Positions 24,701 through 33,900 of a stretch of DNA of 64,000 nt are shown here, piece after piece. A program made the translations under genes and the position numbers. The stretch spans positions 35,903,052-35,967,051 of the forward strand of contig NC_052018.1 in the NCBI RefSeq assembly GCF_015832195.1, in the 5' to 3' direction. The stretch is from Motacilla alba alba. Its lineage: Eukaryota; Chordata; Aves; Passeriformes; Motacillidae. The notes beneath the pieces are model-generated. The model was not told the origin of the DNA and searched no databases. It saw nothing but the letters and a program-made list of their open reading frames with translations. Positions within the stretch are counted from its first letter, which is position 1. Every line of letters starts with the position of its first letter.

Positions 24701-27700
24701 TGTCTCATGCTAGACAGAACTTGAGAGCCGCGCTTACAAAATACAAAACCATACAAAACCCGGTCATGGAAGATATACAAGTTAAACAGTCCCTTACTGG
24801 TAGTTCTTTGCATGTTAAAGGATTTCCCAGAAACGGACTATAGGCTTGAATGGATTACCATCAGATATGTCATCTCCCCTGACTATCTGTAGCCAGGTGT
24901 GCCACTAGTGGCTTACTCTTTACTTAGTTAGAATTTCTGAAATCCTGTGCTGCTTCCCCTTCTCCACATGTAAATGTAGTCAGGCTATGTGTGGTATGTG
25001 TATGACAACAGATTTCCCAACCCCTGAAAGCCACTTTCCTTAGCTTTTGGGAACTTGCCCGGGCAAGCCTCCTGTGATAGTAAAAGAGACCCCCATCTTC
25101 TCATAACCAACCTTAGCTTATTCCATTATGTTCACATTTATAGCTATATTACATTCAGCACATCACTTTATTTTCCTATGAATTTTGACATATTTATAAC
25201 AGGTTCATACTCAAGCCAAACTTCTGTTATGTTGATTACACCTCATTGTGCTCTATGGGTCTTCTCAGGGTGCAGAGATCTCAAGGTAATTATTCTGGGT
25301 TATTTTAAAGGCTGCAATCATTAAACAACAACAAACCAGTATTGTTACACGTCAAACATTTATATTCTTATGAGGTAATACAATATTTCCTTGGTTTTAT
25401 AATTATTTGAACCCCTGAAGTATAAATCTGCCTTCTCATTTATTCACCATAAGTACTCACTGTATTCTATTAAATTATAAATTGCATTTTTCACTAATAA
25501 AAGAGTAGAAAGACCTTCCTTGAAGCTAATTTGGGGATTTTTGCCAGGGGAGGGGTGTGTGCCTAGGGCTTCTAACACACGGGTCTTTGTGCCACCTTTG
25601 TTGGTTCCATATTATTTTCTCATATTGTATAAAGGACGGTGTGCGATACTAATCACCAATAAACTTCTAGTCAATAGGGCTCTCACCAGAAGGTCATGGA
25701 AGGCACTGGTAAGAGTCCTGCAAACTGCTTTCTTTGTTTTGAAATGTAGAGGAAATTCCAGAGCTTGGAAGAGTCCTGATTGGGTGAGCAATGGTTAAAA
25801 AGGCAGGTGGTGAGGGCCTTGCCAAATGTCTGACAAATGCCTCCCCAGTAGAATAATGAAGAAGTATTTGGGGAGTTTCAGTAGTGCAAAGCAGAAAAAC
25901 AATGCTCTTCAATGTGGTATCAAGACTAGAGCTTTAGATTAAAATGAATTCCACTTCCTCAAAACCGACCTGTATTTTCAATTAGCAGAAGGCCTCAGTT
26001 TTGATTTGCTCTTGTAATCCCCTGAAGCTGTGGTTTCAGAACGAGCTGCTCTGCCAAGTGCTCTGTCAGCACAAAGCTCCTGAGGAGTTTTCAGTTTCAG
26101 TACTGAGGTAATGTAGAGCCTCCCTTCCTCCCCTACCATCCGAGAAAAATCAGACTAAAATAAATTAAAACTAAAATCAACTTAAAATTATTTTCATGGA
26201 GGCTGTGGATTGAAAAATGGTAGAGATAGGAAAGGGTAAGGATAAACAGGATTGAGGGAGACCTTCCCGTTGAGTCAAAGCAGATCCCCTTGCTAAACTT
26301 AGTCCCGGACTTGACCAATAGTTTAGGCCTGAAGGTTTTAACTGCACTTAAACTGCACTTAAACGTAACAGCCTAATTGAAACAATTTAACAAAATATTC
26401 TATGAGACAACAGTAACTCCTTATAGGGCTAAATTAGTTCCGAATCTGAAGTACTTGAGAACGTAAGAGAGGAACATTCATAGTCCCTTTGCTGTAGCAT
26501 ATTCATGCTCACACAGATGTGAAGGAGTTAGTACAAGGTGGAAAATGCCCCTCGAGTTCAGTGAAGTACTCCCAAGGGATGCCTTTTCATCTTCTCAGCG
26601 GGCCAGGGGTTGAGCCTTGAGGAGTGACAGCACCAGCCCTGGATCCATCATTGGTGTTCAGCAGTGGTCTTCCACAGACAGTGAATTTGAGAGTTTGCTG
26701 GCTCTAAGAGGTCGTCTGGTTTTAAAATGCAATAAACCATTAATCATTATTTTCACTGAAATATTTTCAGGTTTTTGTTTGTTTTGTTTTTTTTCAGGAG
26801 TTTATTTTGAAAAGGTGTTAAAGAGTTCAGATACTTCCTTGTGGGTGAGGAACATTCAGCTGTACTTATCTGGGATTGTGGTCAATTTATTTGTTGTGTA
26901 CATGTCCGATGGAGCCAAAGTTCTTGAGAAAGGGTTTTTCTATGGCTACACATACTACGTCTGGTTTGTTGTCTGTAAGTATCTTGTGGTTTTTGTCTTT
27001 TAACATTGTTTTTCTTCTTTAACAATGATACAACTGATTGCACGAAGCTACAAATTCAGTCTGACACACTCTCAACTGTGTTTTGAGGGATTTTATTTAA
27101 AAGTATCATTTTCTTGGAAGTTATTCACTTATTCAATTTAAAATTGTGCTGAAACAGCAGCCTAAATAATTGACGAGCAAGTAGATCATCTTTAAATGAG
27201 TTATATCTTATTTACTGGTATGCCATGTAGACATCCCATTCCACTGAATGATCTGTTAAATCATTAATTAGGACAATGTAGGAGCACGTTAGTGAAATAA
27301 AATGCATAATTTTAAGAGTAACCTATTGCACCTGTACTTATGGTAACACCTCATCTGCTTCCCAGTTCTGGCCAGCGTGGGTGGCCTCTACACCTCGGTG
27401 GTTGTTAAGTACACAGATAACATCATGAAAGGCTTTTCTGCAGCGGCAGCCATTGTTCTCTCTACTGTGGCATCAGTCATCCTCTTTGGCCTCCAGATAA
27501 GTAAGTGCCTTTTTGCCTTTGATTTGTGCGTGTTTTCCTGCCTGCCCAGCCTGCTGCGCACAGCTCATACCAAAGCCAAACCTCTCAGTTTTTCTGGTTT
27601 TGGCTTCAAGTCTTCTCCAGGACTCCTGTGCACTAATGCATCATCGGTCCCTGTTGTGGTGCGCAAAGGTGCCTGATGACTCCGTGCTTTAAAAGGCATC

Positions 27701-28925
27701 AGTGCTTTGTTCTTTCAGAGGCATCTGCAACTTCAAACAGAAAGAACCTTTCTGGTTTAAACAGCTTCATTTTCATGCATCACTTTCTGCTGCACTTTAG
27801 TGTGTGATACAGCTGTTTACCTGGAACTGCTGTTGATGGGTTATTATTTCTTGTTGGGTTTAGTACAGCCAGTGCCAAATTAATTCCTCAGCTATTTCTT
27901 CAAGGGCTTTACACATACCTAATGAGTTAACACCCACTACTGCATTAACTTTTACTTTCCCCCTCTGCTCTGGACACCACCATGAGAGAAAGTCAAAGAG
28001 CAGCTGGGGTTGTGCCTGACTGATGTGGTGAATGTCTTTGAGAGGAAACAGCAGATGGCTCTGGGCTGTTCTGCAATTTTCTCCCCAGTCAAGTCTGTGT
28101 CTGATACTATGCCCGGCACTCCTGCTCAGTCCTTCACTGTTTAGTTGTGGGTAGTTTCCTACCTTAATCCAAAGATGGTGTGGGAAAATGGGGAGAAAAC
28201 TAGCTTTTTCATGTAGTATTAGTGAGACAAAACTTAAGGAAAGTTTGCATAAGGAGAAAATAATCAGTGTTTGGCTGCAAAAGAGCACCATAAAGCAAGG
28301 GATGAAAAAATTTTAAAAACTTACTTGGGCAGTGTTTTCTTGACAGTTGACACAAATCAAACCTGGACTAATGATCTTTCTGTGAAAGCCTCATTAATAG
28401 AGTTTCTTAATAACTCTAGACATGGAAAGGCAAAAAAGGTGTTATCACAGGGTGCTTTACTACATCCATTGGCTTTTTATGATTTAAGTTTATTGTAAAG
28501 TAAGCCTGTACAGATGGCACCTGGTACTGCAGGACATGCTTTACTCTTGTTTTTATGACCACCACCACCACCATATTCTTACTATGAGACCAACTGGAAC
28601 TTTGTGGGGATTGTACACACTCAAAAGATCCCAGTGACAGAGGGTGAAGATAAATGCTGTGACTTATCAATAGTTTGCTGTCTTACTTAGTTTTGGGTAA
28701 CTTCAATACTGTCATTCAGATATCATAACTTACACGGCTTGCTGAAGGTTTCTTATATGAATGTATTTATTTAAACTATTTTGTCTTCTTTCAGCTGTTA
28801 CCTTCTCCCTGGGTACTCTCCTGGTGTGTATTTCTATTTACCTCTATGGATTACCTCGACAAGACACCACAAAAATCCAGCCTTCAGAGACTAAAACCTC
28901 TAAAGAGAGACTTGCTACTGTGTGA
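12152..28925 (+). CDS. SLC35A1: SLC35A1, CMP-sialic acid transporter, complete, 8 coding exons
   Basis: This Golgi antiporter brings CMP-sialic acid into the lumen in exchange for CMP, supplying sialyltransferases. Coding exons are 12152-12167, 15304-15481, 20600-20759, 21113-21265, 22526-22592, 26798-26974, 27366-27500 and 28795-28925. They total 1017 nt, giving 338 aa against 337 in human. All junctions are GT-AG and every phase agrees. The protein starts [20 protein letters not shown] and has about ten hydrophobic membrane segments. It contains the family-typical [56 protein letters not shown] and [11 protein letters not shown] stretches. The hydrophilic cytosolic tail ends in valine, in line with the C-terminal valine-dependent ER-export signal known for this transporter. 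RARS2 converges from the right. Confidence 0.97.
12745..12982 (+). mobile_element. CR1 LINE 3' fragment
   Basis: It reads as the sense CR1 3' end: ggatattaggagaaaattc, then aggtggtggagtcaccatcc, then a gactcgatgac block and the terminal gattccctgattct-type octamer tail. It lies in SLC35A1 intron 1 right after the CpG island. Confidence 0.9.
12983..15303 (+). other. SLC35A1: Rest of SLC35A1 intron 1
   Basis: GC content stays raised to about 13350 and then falls. Apart from the T tract at 13645-13693, no repeat or gene is recognised. An in-frame ATG at 15264 lies just before exon 2. Confidence 0.6.
13645..13693. repeat. Poly(T) tract
   Basis: About 49 bases of T interrupted by only a few G, in SLC35A1 intron 1. 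Confidence 0.9.
15304..15481 (+). CDS. SLC35A1: SLC35A1 exon 2
   Basis: The 178-nt exon has acceptor ctttgtttcag and donor gtaagt after GCCAA. It covers the first membrane segment and [20 protein letters not shown] into the second, ending SVGILA plus two bases. Confidence 0.96.
17020..17740 (-). mobile_element. Degraded CR1-type LINE, antisense
   Basis: Degenerate similarity to the reverse complement of CR1: an aacaggatccagagctg stretch near 17126, a ttatgaatatgctgaacagc stretch near 17607, and a cctaaccaatttgtctcac stretch. Old and diverged; the boundaries are approximate. Confidence 0.5.
18262..18477 (+). mobile_element. CR1 LINE 3' fragment
   Basis: The sense CR1 order is visible: agatattaggaataaattct, gggtggtgaatctctgagac, aggctgcccagagatgtggt, then ctcttccaacctcaaccatt. 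It lacks a long octamer tail. Confidence 0.92.
18917..18960. repeat. 22-bp AT-only tandem duplication
   Basis: Two adjacent near-identical copies (18917-18938 and 18939-18960) built on the self-complementary core attttaaatat. Confidence 0.75.
20600..20759 (+). CDS. SLC35A1: SLC35A1 exon 3
   Basis: 160 nt. The split AA|A codon gives [19 protein letters not shown]. It ends NLDAAVYQ before gtaata. Confidence 0.96.
21113..21265 (+). CDS. SLC35A1: SLC35A1 exon 4
   Basis: 153 nt, phase 0, acceptor cttttttag, donor CAG|gtaaga. It encodes [18 protein letters not shown] through [14 protein letters not shown]. Confidence 0.96.
21882..22462 (+). mobile_element. Solo LTR of avian ERVL type with 5-bp target duplication
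   Basis: The LTR spans 21887-22457. It begins TGCCCTGGTTTTGACTGGGA and ends GAATTTAAACCACAGCA, flanked by identical CTCTG at 21882-21886 and 22458-22462. Internal landmarks of the avian ERVL LTR family are gctctgccagtgaggagg, a decayed TATA box (tatagaaa, 22150-22157), ATTAAA at 22327-22332 and gtgcttagttgctggctg near the end. No internal retroviral region is present, so it is a recombined solo LTR in SLC35A1 intron 4, in sense orientation. Confidence 0.93.
22526..22592 (+). CDS. SLC35A1: SLC35A1 exon 5 (short)
   Basis: 67 nt, [22 protein letters not shown] plus one base. The acceptor gttgatgttgcag has a weak pyrimidine tract. A solo LTR ends 68 bp upstream. Confidence 0.95.
24225..24251. 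repeat. Perfect 11-bp inverted repeat with 5-nt loop
   Basis: gatttgtgaat and attcacaaatc are exact reverse complements around the loop tgtat. Confidence 0.9.
24601..24837 (-). other. Unexplained 78-codon open frame, possibly from an LTR element
   Basis: The frame is open from the acceptor-like ctatag before 24837 to TAA at 24601. The first ATG is at 24813, giving 70 aa of ordinary, non-repetitive composition (ending EKLWDLPD). I do not recognise the protein. On the same strand a TATAAG lies at 24553-24558 and an AATAAA at 24395-24400, as in an LTR or a terminal exon. It could be a remnant of a retroviral reading frame, a retrocopied exon or chance; no function is claimed. Confidence 0.3.
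25340..25760 (+). mobile_element. Possible LTR fragment, plus orientation
   Basis: TATAAAG at 25628-25634 and AATAAA at 25658-25663 are 30 bp apart. That spacing resembles avian alpha/beta-type retroviral LTRs, in which both signals sit next to the short R region. Ends, target duplication and internal region are not identified, so family and limits are uncertain. Confidence 0.3.
26798..26974 (+). CDS. SLC35A1: SLC35A1 exon 6
   Basis: 177 nt, acceptor gttttttttcag, donor gtaagt. It encodes [20 protein letters not shown] through [16 protein letters not shown]. Confidence 0.97.
27366..27500 (+). CDS. SLC35A1: SLC35A1 exon 7
   Basis: 135 nt, acceptor ctgcttcccag. It encodes [19 protein letters not shown] through [11 protein letters not shown], the most conserved part of the transporter. 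Confidence 0.97.
28795..28925 (+). CDS. SLC35A1: SLC35A1 exon 8 and stop
   Basis: It encodes [20 protein letters not shown] followed by the cytosolic tail [23 protein letters not shown] and TGA at 28923-28925. Confidence 0.97.
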
Positions 28926-29315
28926 TGTTGTCCATAAAAATGGACAGATGGACAAGAGAAAAAACAGACTTTAAAAAAAACTTTTTTTTTTCAAAATTAG
29001 CCTTAAGCTAGTCATGAAATGGTTTAAGTGTGATAGACTAAAAACAGAAGTTAGTTCTGTTTTACATGTGGAGTTTCCAGTGGCTGACACTGAGGCTACA
29101 CTGCAGCTGAGGAGCTGGCTGAGTATTTTATGGAAGGTATTCTTCATTCACATTGACAATGAAGAGTCTCATTTGCAAGGAAAACCCAATGAAGGAACTG
29201 ATCACTCAATTGTATATAATGTATATAACAGAGGGAAATCGGTTCTTTGTGTATTTGATAAACTGTCTTGCTCTTTGAGGGCAGAAATGCCTGAAAAGCT
29301 TCATAAAAAAAGCCT

Positions 29316-29321
29316 ATTAAA
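29316..29321 (+). terminator. SLC35A1: Candidate SLC35A1 poly(A) signal (ATTAAA)
   Basis: ATTAAA lies 391 bp after the stop codon. It is the nearest variant signal seen; there is no AATAAA in that stretch. Use is not proven. Confidence 0.35.
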
Positions 29322-30110
29322 AAAAGCAACTACTGCCACCCTTTTCTCTTAAGATACTTGGCAATTGCAGTTTGATTAATGCAATTAATGCAAATAATCT
29401 AGTGTCTAGAGTTTCTCTTCTAGGCACTAAGCACGAGATGATGCAACTCTACAGGGAAGACCCCTGCTTTGAGCATCACTTACCTCAGAGTGACTAGAGG
29501 TAGCTCTTGTTGTTTGGTTTAAAAAGTCAGATGAAAGACGCTGAAGCTGTGGCTTTCTTTTACTCTTTAAGTGTTATTTTATATCATCTGTAGGTGGTAA
29601 AGGGATCTTCTGTGCATAGTATAGGGGAAGGTTTGTATTTGTTCCTGTACCTCTGGCTGAAGTGTGAATGAGTTGGACAAAGTTTCTATCTAGAAGACCT
29701 TTTCTCTCTCTACCTCTCTGTGCATACAGATGCTTGAAAAGTGCTCCTGTAATGCATGTTCACCTTTAATTTATCAGTGCCCACTATGCAACTTCAACCT
29801 CCTTCCTCAATCTTCTGAGGCCTTCCAGATATTTCAAATCTACATCGAGGGAGAACTGACCCTGGTGTATTTAGGCAATTTGTTGACATTCACAGTGGAG
29901 TTGAAATGTGACCAATTTCATGCTCTTGGCTACATTTCTTTGGACATGACTTGTTTTACTTGAAAGCGGGGCATGTTAAACACAGCAGTAACAAACATGC
30001 CTAAATTCTCTTCCAGTGGGAGAAGACGGTCCCCTCTGCCTTTTGCCAACTGTTCCACCACAGTGTTGCTCTTGGGAGTCAATGCTTCGATGTCAGAAGG
30101 TACTGCCAGG

Positions 30111-30180
30111 CAGGACCTCACAGGTGCTGCAGGACCTCACAGGTGCTGCTCCACCAAGCTGCAGGACCTCACAGGTGCTG
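30111..30180. repeat. 19-bp minisatellite, three identical units
   Basis: caggacctcacaggtgctg occurs at 30111-30129, 30130-30148 and 30162-30180. The second and third copies are each followed by ctccacc. Confidence 0.95.
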
Positions 30181-30447
30181 CTCCACCTCTCTTCAGCAAT
30201 GTGAGGCTGAGGGGTGCCAAGCAGCACCTGCCACGTCTGCCTGTGTGCACAGTGCTGAGGGAACACTGAGCTTCCTGTTCCAGCAGCTGGGCAGCAGTCT
30301 CTTCTCACCAGCCATCACGTCAGTGGCACTGAGGAAGGGCTGAGGAGCAGGGTGTGACAGCTGGCAGTTGGGCTTGGCTGAGGTTTCTGAAGGGAGGATA
30401 CAGCATAACACCCAGGAAAAGGTCTCTGCGGGGTCTGAGTAACTCCT

Positions 30448-30453
30448 TTTATT
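30448..30453 (-). terminator. RARS2: RARS2 poly(A) signal AATAAA
   Basis: Reverse complement tttatt, about 406 bp beyond the RARS2 stop codon. It is the first canonical signal on that strand and has a T/G-rich stretch about 30 bp further on, giving a 3' UTR of roughly 0.4 kb. Confidence 0.65.
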
Positions 30454-30858
30454 ACAACAGACAGAGAACCTGAAGCCATTGTGCCATTAGGCCTTGGTAC
30501 ACAGTGGCAACCGCAGGAGTGGAGAACTTTGCTTAGGGCAGCACAGTTAACACCACTTCCTCTACTAAAAGGATGTGATATTTACATGGCAAATACACAG
30601 CAGTTCCCTTTAATGGGAAATTCCAGGTAGAGTAGTGTCTTAAGTACACAGCTGCCACCAAATGTCTGAAGAAAGTGATTATGACAGCCTTGCCCCCGAT
30701 GGCTGTGCCACACCTGCTGGTAGGATGGAGAACACAAACCTGCCAGTGCAGATGGAGCTTCCAGCCTGCAGCAGCAGTGACACACAGGAGAAGATTCATA
30801 TTATTGTGGAAAAACTCATTTTACTATGAGATATGACTTGACATCAGATATGGCCTCA

Positions 30859-30945
30859 TTACATTTGAGTTACAGGTGTAATGCCAAGAAGTTTCATTCC
30901 ATTGGCTAGAACTGAGCGTGCCGCATGGAAGAGACAGAGCCGTGC
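30859..30945 (-). CDS. RARS2: RARS2 exon 20 and stop
   Basis: 87 nt, [20 protein letters not shown] then GITPVTQM and TAA at 30859-30861; acceptor ttttccag. Confidence 0.96.
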   Translation of the reverse strand, partial: ARLCLFHAARSVLANGMKLLGITPVTQM

Positions 30946-33900
30946 CTGGAAAACAAGGAAAAAAGTAATTTTAGGGTAGTGCTAGAAAATAGGGTGTGGT
31001 TCTCGGGACAGCAGTTAGATGCCGAGGTGAGAACACCGTGTGCATCCTGTCCCTGTACAGTCTCTGTCCCCACTGGGTCTCGGATCTACACAAAATCTGA
31101 GTATTAAGGAACACGCAATGCTGCCAGAATTCACACCAGCTGTCAGCAGCCCATTGCACTGTCAGAGAGACACTTTTTCAAACAAAGGAAGGTGGAAAGG
31201 AATGCCCAGTCCAGCCCAGCCCTCGAGGCAGAGCAAGCAGAGATGCATGAACAAGAATGCAATGACTAAAAGCTGAAAATCTTTCATGCATCAGGGGCTA
31301 GTACAGCCTGAGGAAACTGCTGGAATCCCTCTCCTGCAGTATCTGGATGACAGGCTGTCAAGCAACTATGAGCTGCTTAAAAATTTCACTCTCTCATCAA
31401 TGTCTTGGCTGTTACACAGCTGGCTGTTTGGGAAAGGCTCTATCAAGCTTCTCCAAAAATCAGAGCTCTTGAAAGCCATCACACTGCAAGATACTTTAAA
31501 ATATTTTTATTTACAGGATAAGGAACTGAAGTTTTCCTTGAAGTTTGATGCAGTCAAAGGAATGAATGCTTACAGTATCAAAGCTCAAATACAGACTGCA
31601 GCTCTACCAATTCCACCAAATGTTTTTCCCCCAGCACAGCTCAACACTTAAATGTGATTTCCTACCAAAATCAAATAGGTAATTCCTTTTGAAATAGATG
31701 AAAGAAAATAAGAGAGGCAGTGTAATTAATATATAATTTACTGAGTTGTTAGGGGGTCAGACATTGCCTGGGAGATCAGTAAAAAGAACTTGCATTTATT
31801 TGGAATGGCACATTAACAGTTGTCAGCCCCTGTGCTTTAGATAGAAAGGCAATACCGACAACTTGGGATATGTAGGTGGCAAGAGGGAGGAGACAGATTC
31901 AGTTCTCTCCTAATTCTTTATCTTCCCACATACCACTAAAGGAAACCATCACAAGTCAAGGAGCAAGTTAAATGCACAAATGTTTACTCTTAAAACATTT
32001 AGAAGGAAAGGTGATGACAAGGTGTTTGACTGGGTCTGGCGCAGTTGTCCTTAGGGAGTGTTGTGTTTTTGGAGGATCCAGCAGAGCAGCCCTTTCCGGA
32101 AGGCACAGCTGTGAACAGCAATCCCTGCCTTCCCAAAGCGGGCTCCGCCAACGGGAGAGCCTGGCTTTTGGCTCCTCCGCCTGCGGGCTCATATTCCCCC
32201 CAGTGGTGACACGGCTGGGCTGGCAAAGCCCTGATGGATCCTTCCTGGGTGCCCTCCAGGCTCCAGCCCCCAACCCCACTGTGCCGCACCTCAACCCCGC
32301 TGTGCCGCACCTGTGCCACGTCGGGGGCGCTGCCTTTCACGGGGAGGGTTTTGTGTGCCACGGCTGCCAGGTGGCTGAAAGGGAAATCACGGGAGAACGG
32401 TGAGAAGGAGCAAGTCACTTGACAAACCCAGCAGCGCTGTGGGCTACAGAAAGCAGCAGAACTGGAAGAGCCACCCAACTGCAGCATGCCATGGGCTGAT
32501 TTCCAACAGCCTCTTCACCTGGCTGAAGGAGGGCATGGTTTCCTGTGGCCTGCATGGTGTTGATGGCATGCCCTAACAATTTCATTCTCTTAAAATAACC
32601 CCAAAATAATGTCCCTGCTTCACAAATACCTTCCCACTCCCTACCCTCCCTCCCCAGAAAAAACCCACGGAACAGTCTCAAGACTGCTCTAGGAAGATCC
32701 TTGAGAGCCTAACCTATCATTCCCAAGATGCATGATTCTTTACACATTTTCCCTAACTTGTTAAAGCCTTCCCCACACACAGGCTCTACTTCCTCCACCA
32801 AACCTACAACAGCATTTCATGGTGCTGTCCAGTGCCTCTGGGAATCAGATACACAGTATGACTTACATTAATAACAAGCTTTGTTCATGGGCTGAGATAG
32901 AGGTTAAAAGCGGTTTCGATAAGATTTCCTAGCTGAAATGTTGGTATTGAGAGGATACTACCAGTAAAATCTGCTCCATAAGACATCATTAGTCCAGCAT
33001 GATTTTGGGTTCAGATACTGGGTTTCAGCCAAATGATTATTTTTTGTTAAATACTGTTAAGTTTCTCAGGAGGCTCCTGGCTCCAGCCTTAATCTCAAGT
33101 ATATAAAGTAGGATAGCAAATAATGTAATAAATATTTCCTGATTCAGGGAAACTGTGCCACAAATTTGCATCTTCCCACTATTTTTACTCTTCAAAGCAG
33201 TGCAGATATGAGGGCTGCAGAGCCAGCTCAGGAAGACTCAGTGGAGACACGGCCAGTATCAGCAAACACCTTACCCCAGTGTGAGGAGGTAGCTGACAAT
33301 GTGCTTAGGTTGCAGATCCTGAGAAGATCTATACAGGACCTCATCATACCTGTGAAGGAAGGAAAGGATTGTTTGTGCTGAAGTGGTACAAGGTGTACTC
33401 CAATAGAAGGCTCATCAGACTTGCTTCAGTCAGAACAAGCACACAACCACAGCTGTAGAATTAGCAAAACTAATCTTCTGAAGCAGACCTAAGCCATGTC
33501 ATTAGCACACAACTGATTATTCCTTCCTTGTTCACTTATTATTGAAGGAGATTGCTTCTGTTCCTCATCATGCAAACGGCTCAGAGAGGCAGGCTATAGC
33601 AAAGAGAACACAAGAGCTATATTTGTTCCGGGAACATTATGTCTGGTTTTACATCTCAACACTAATTGTACGTTTCTAGGAGCAAAAAACAAGTGTTAAA
33701 TAACGAAGGAAGTCAAAATAGTCCCTTAGAGGACAATGCCTTTAGTAAATGCAGCTTAGAATTTTAAGTAGATAAAAGGAATCTTTCAACATTAGAAAAT
33801 GACAAATCCTGGAATAAGAATCACACAGAATGGTTCAAGCTGGAGGAGACCACAGTGGGTGATCTGGTCCAACCCTCCCTGCTCAAGCAGGGTTATCCTA

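Larger units (their letters stand above)
22593..26797 (+). other. SLC35A1: SLC35A1 intron 5
   Basis: 4.2 kb. From about 24.2 to 25.8 kb the sequence looks unlike ordinary intron. It has a hairpin at 24225-24251, a minus-strand 78-codon open frame at 24601-24837 with a TATA-like box and AATAAA behind it, and a plus-strand TATA/AATAAA pair at 25628-25663. A 12-bp tandem duplication (aactgcacttaa-type) lies near 26339-26364. Confidence 0.6.
28926..30858. other. Convergent SLC35A1-RARS2 intergenic region with both 3' UTRs
   Basis: It holds the candidate SLC35A1 signal near 29316, a minisatellite at 30111-30180 and the RARS2 poly(A) signal at 30448-30453. The two stop codons are 1.9 kb apart. No other gene is recognised. 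Confidence 0.75.

Noticed and set aside
28559..28573. Short ACC repeat (accaccaccacc)
   Set aside because: About five units only; too short to call a microsatellite of interest.
31286..31651. 121-codon plus-strand frame in RARS2 intron 19
   Set aside because: Antisense to the gene, no family resemblance, no splice context or conserved neighbour. Chance is the simplest reading, although the length is notable.
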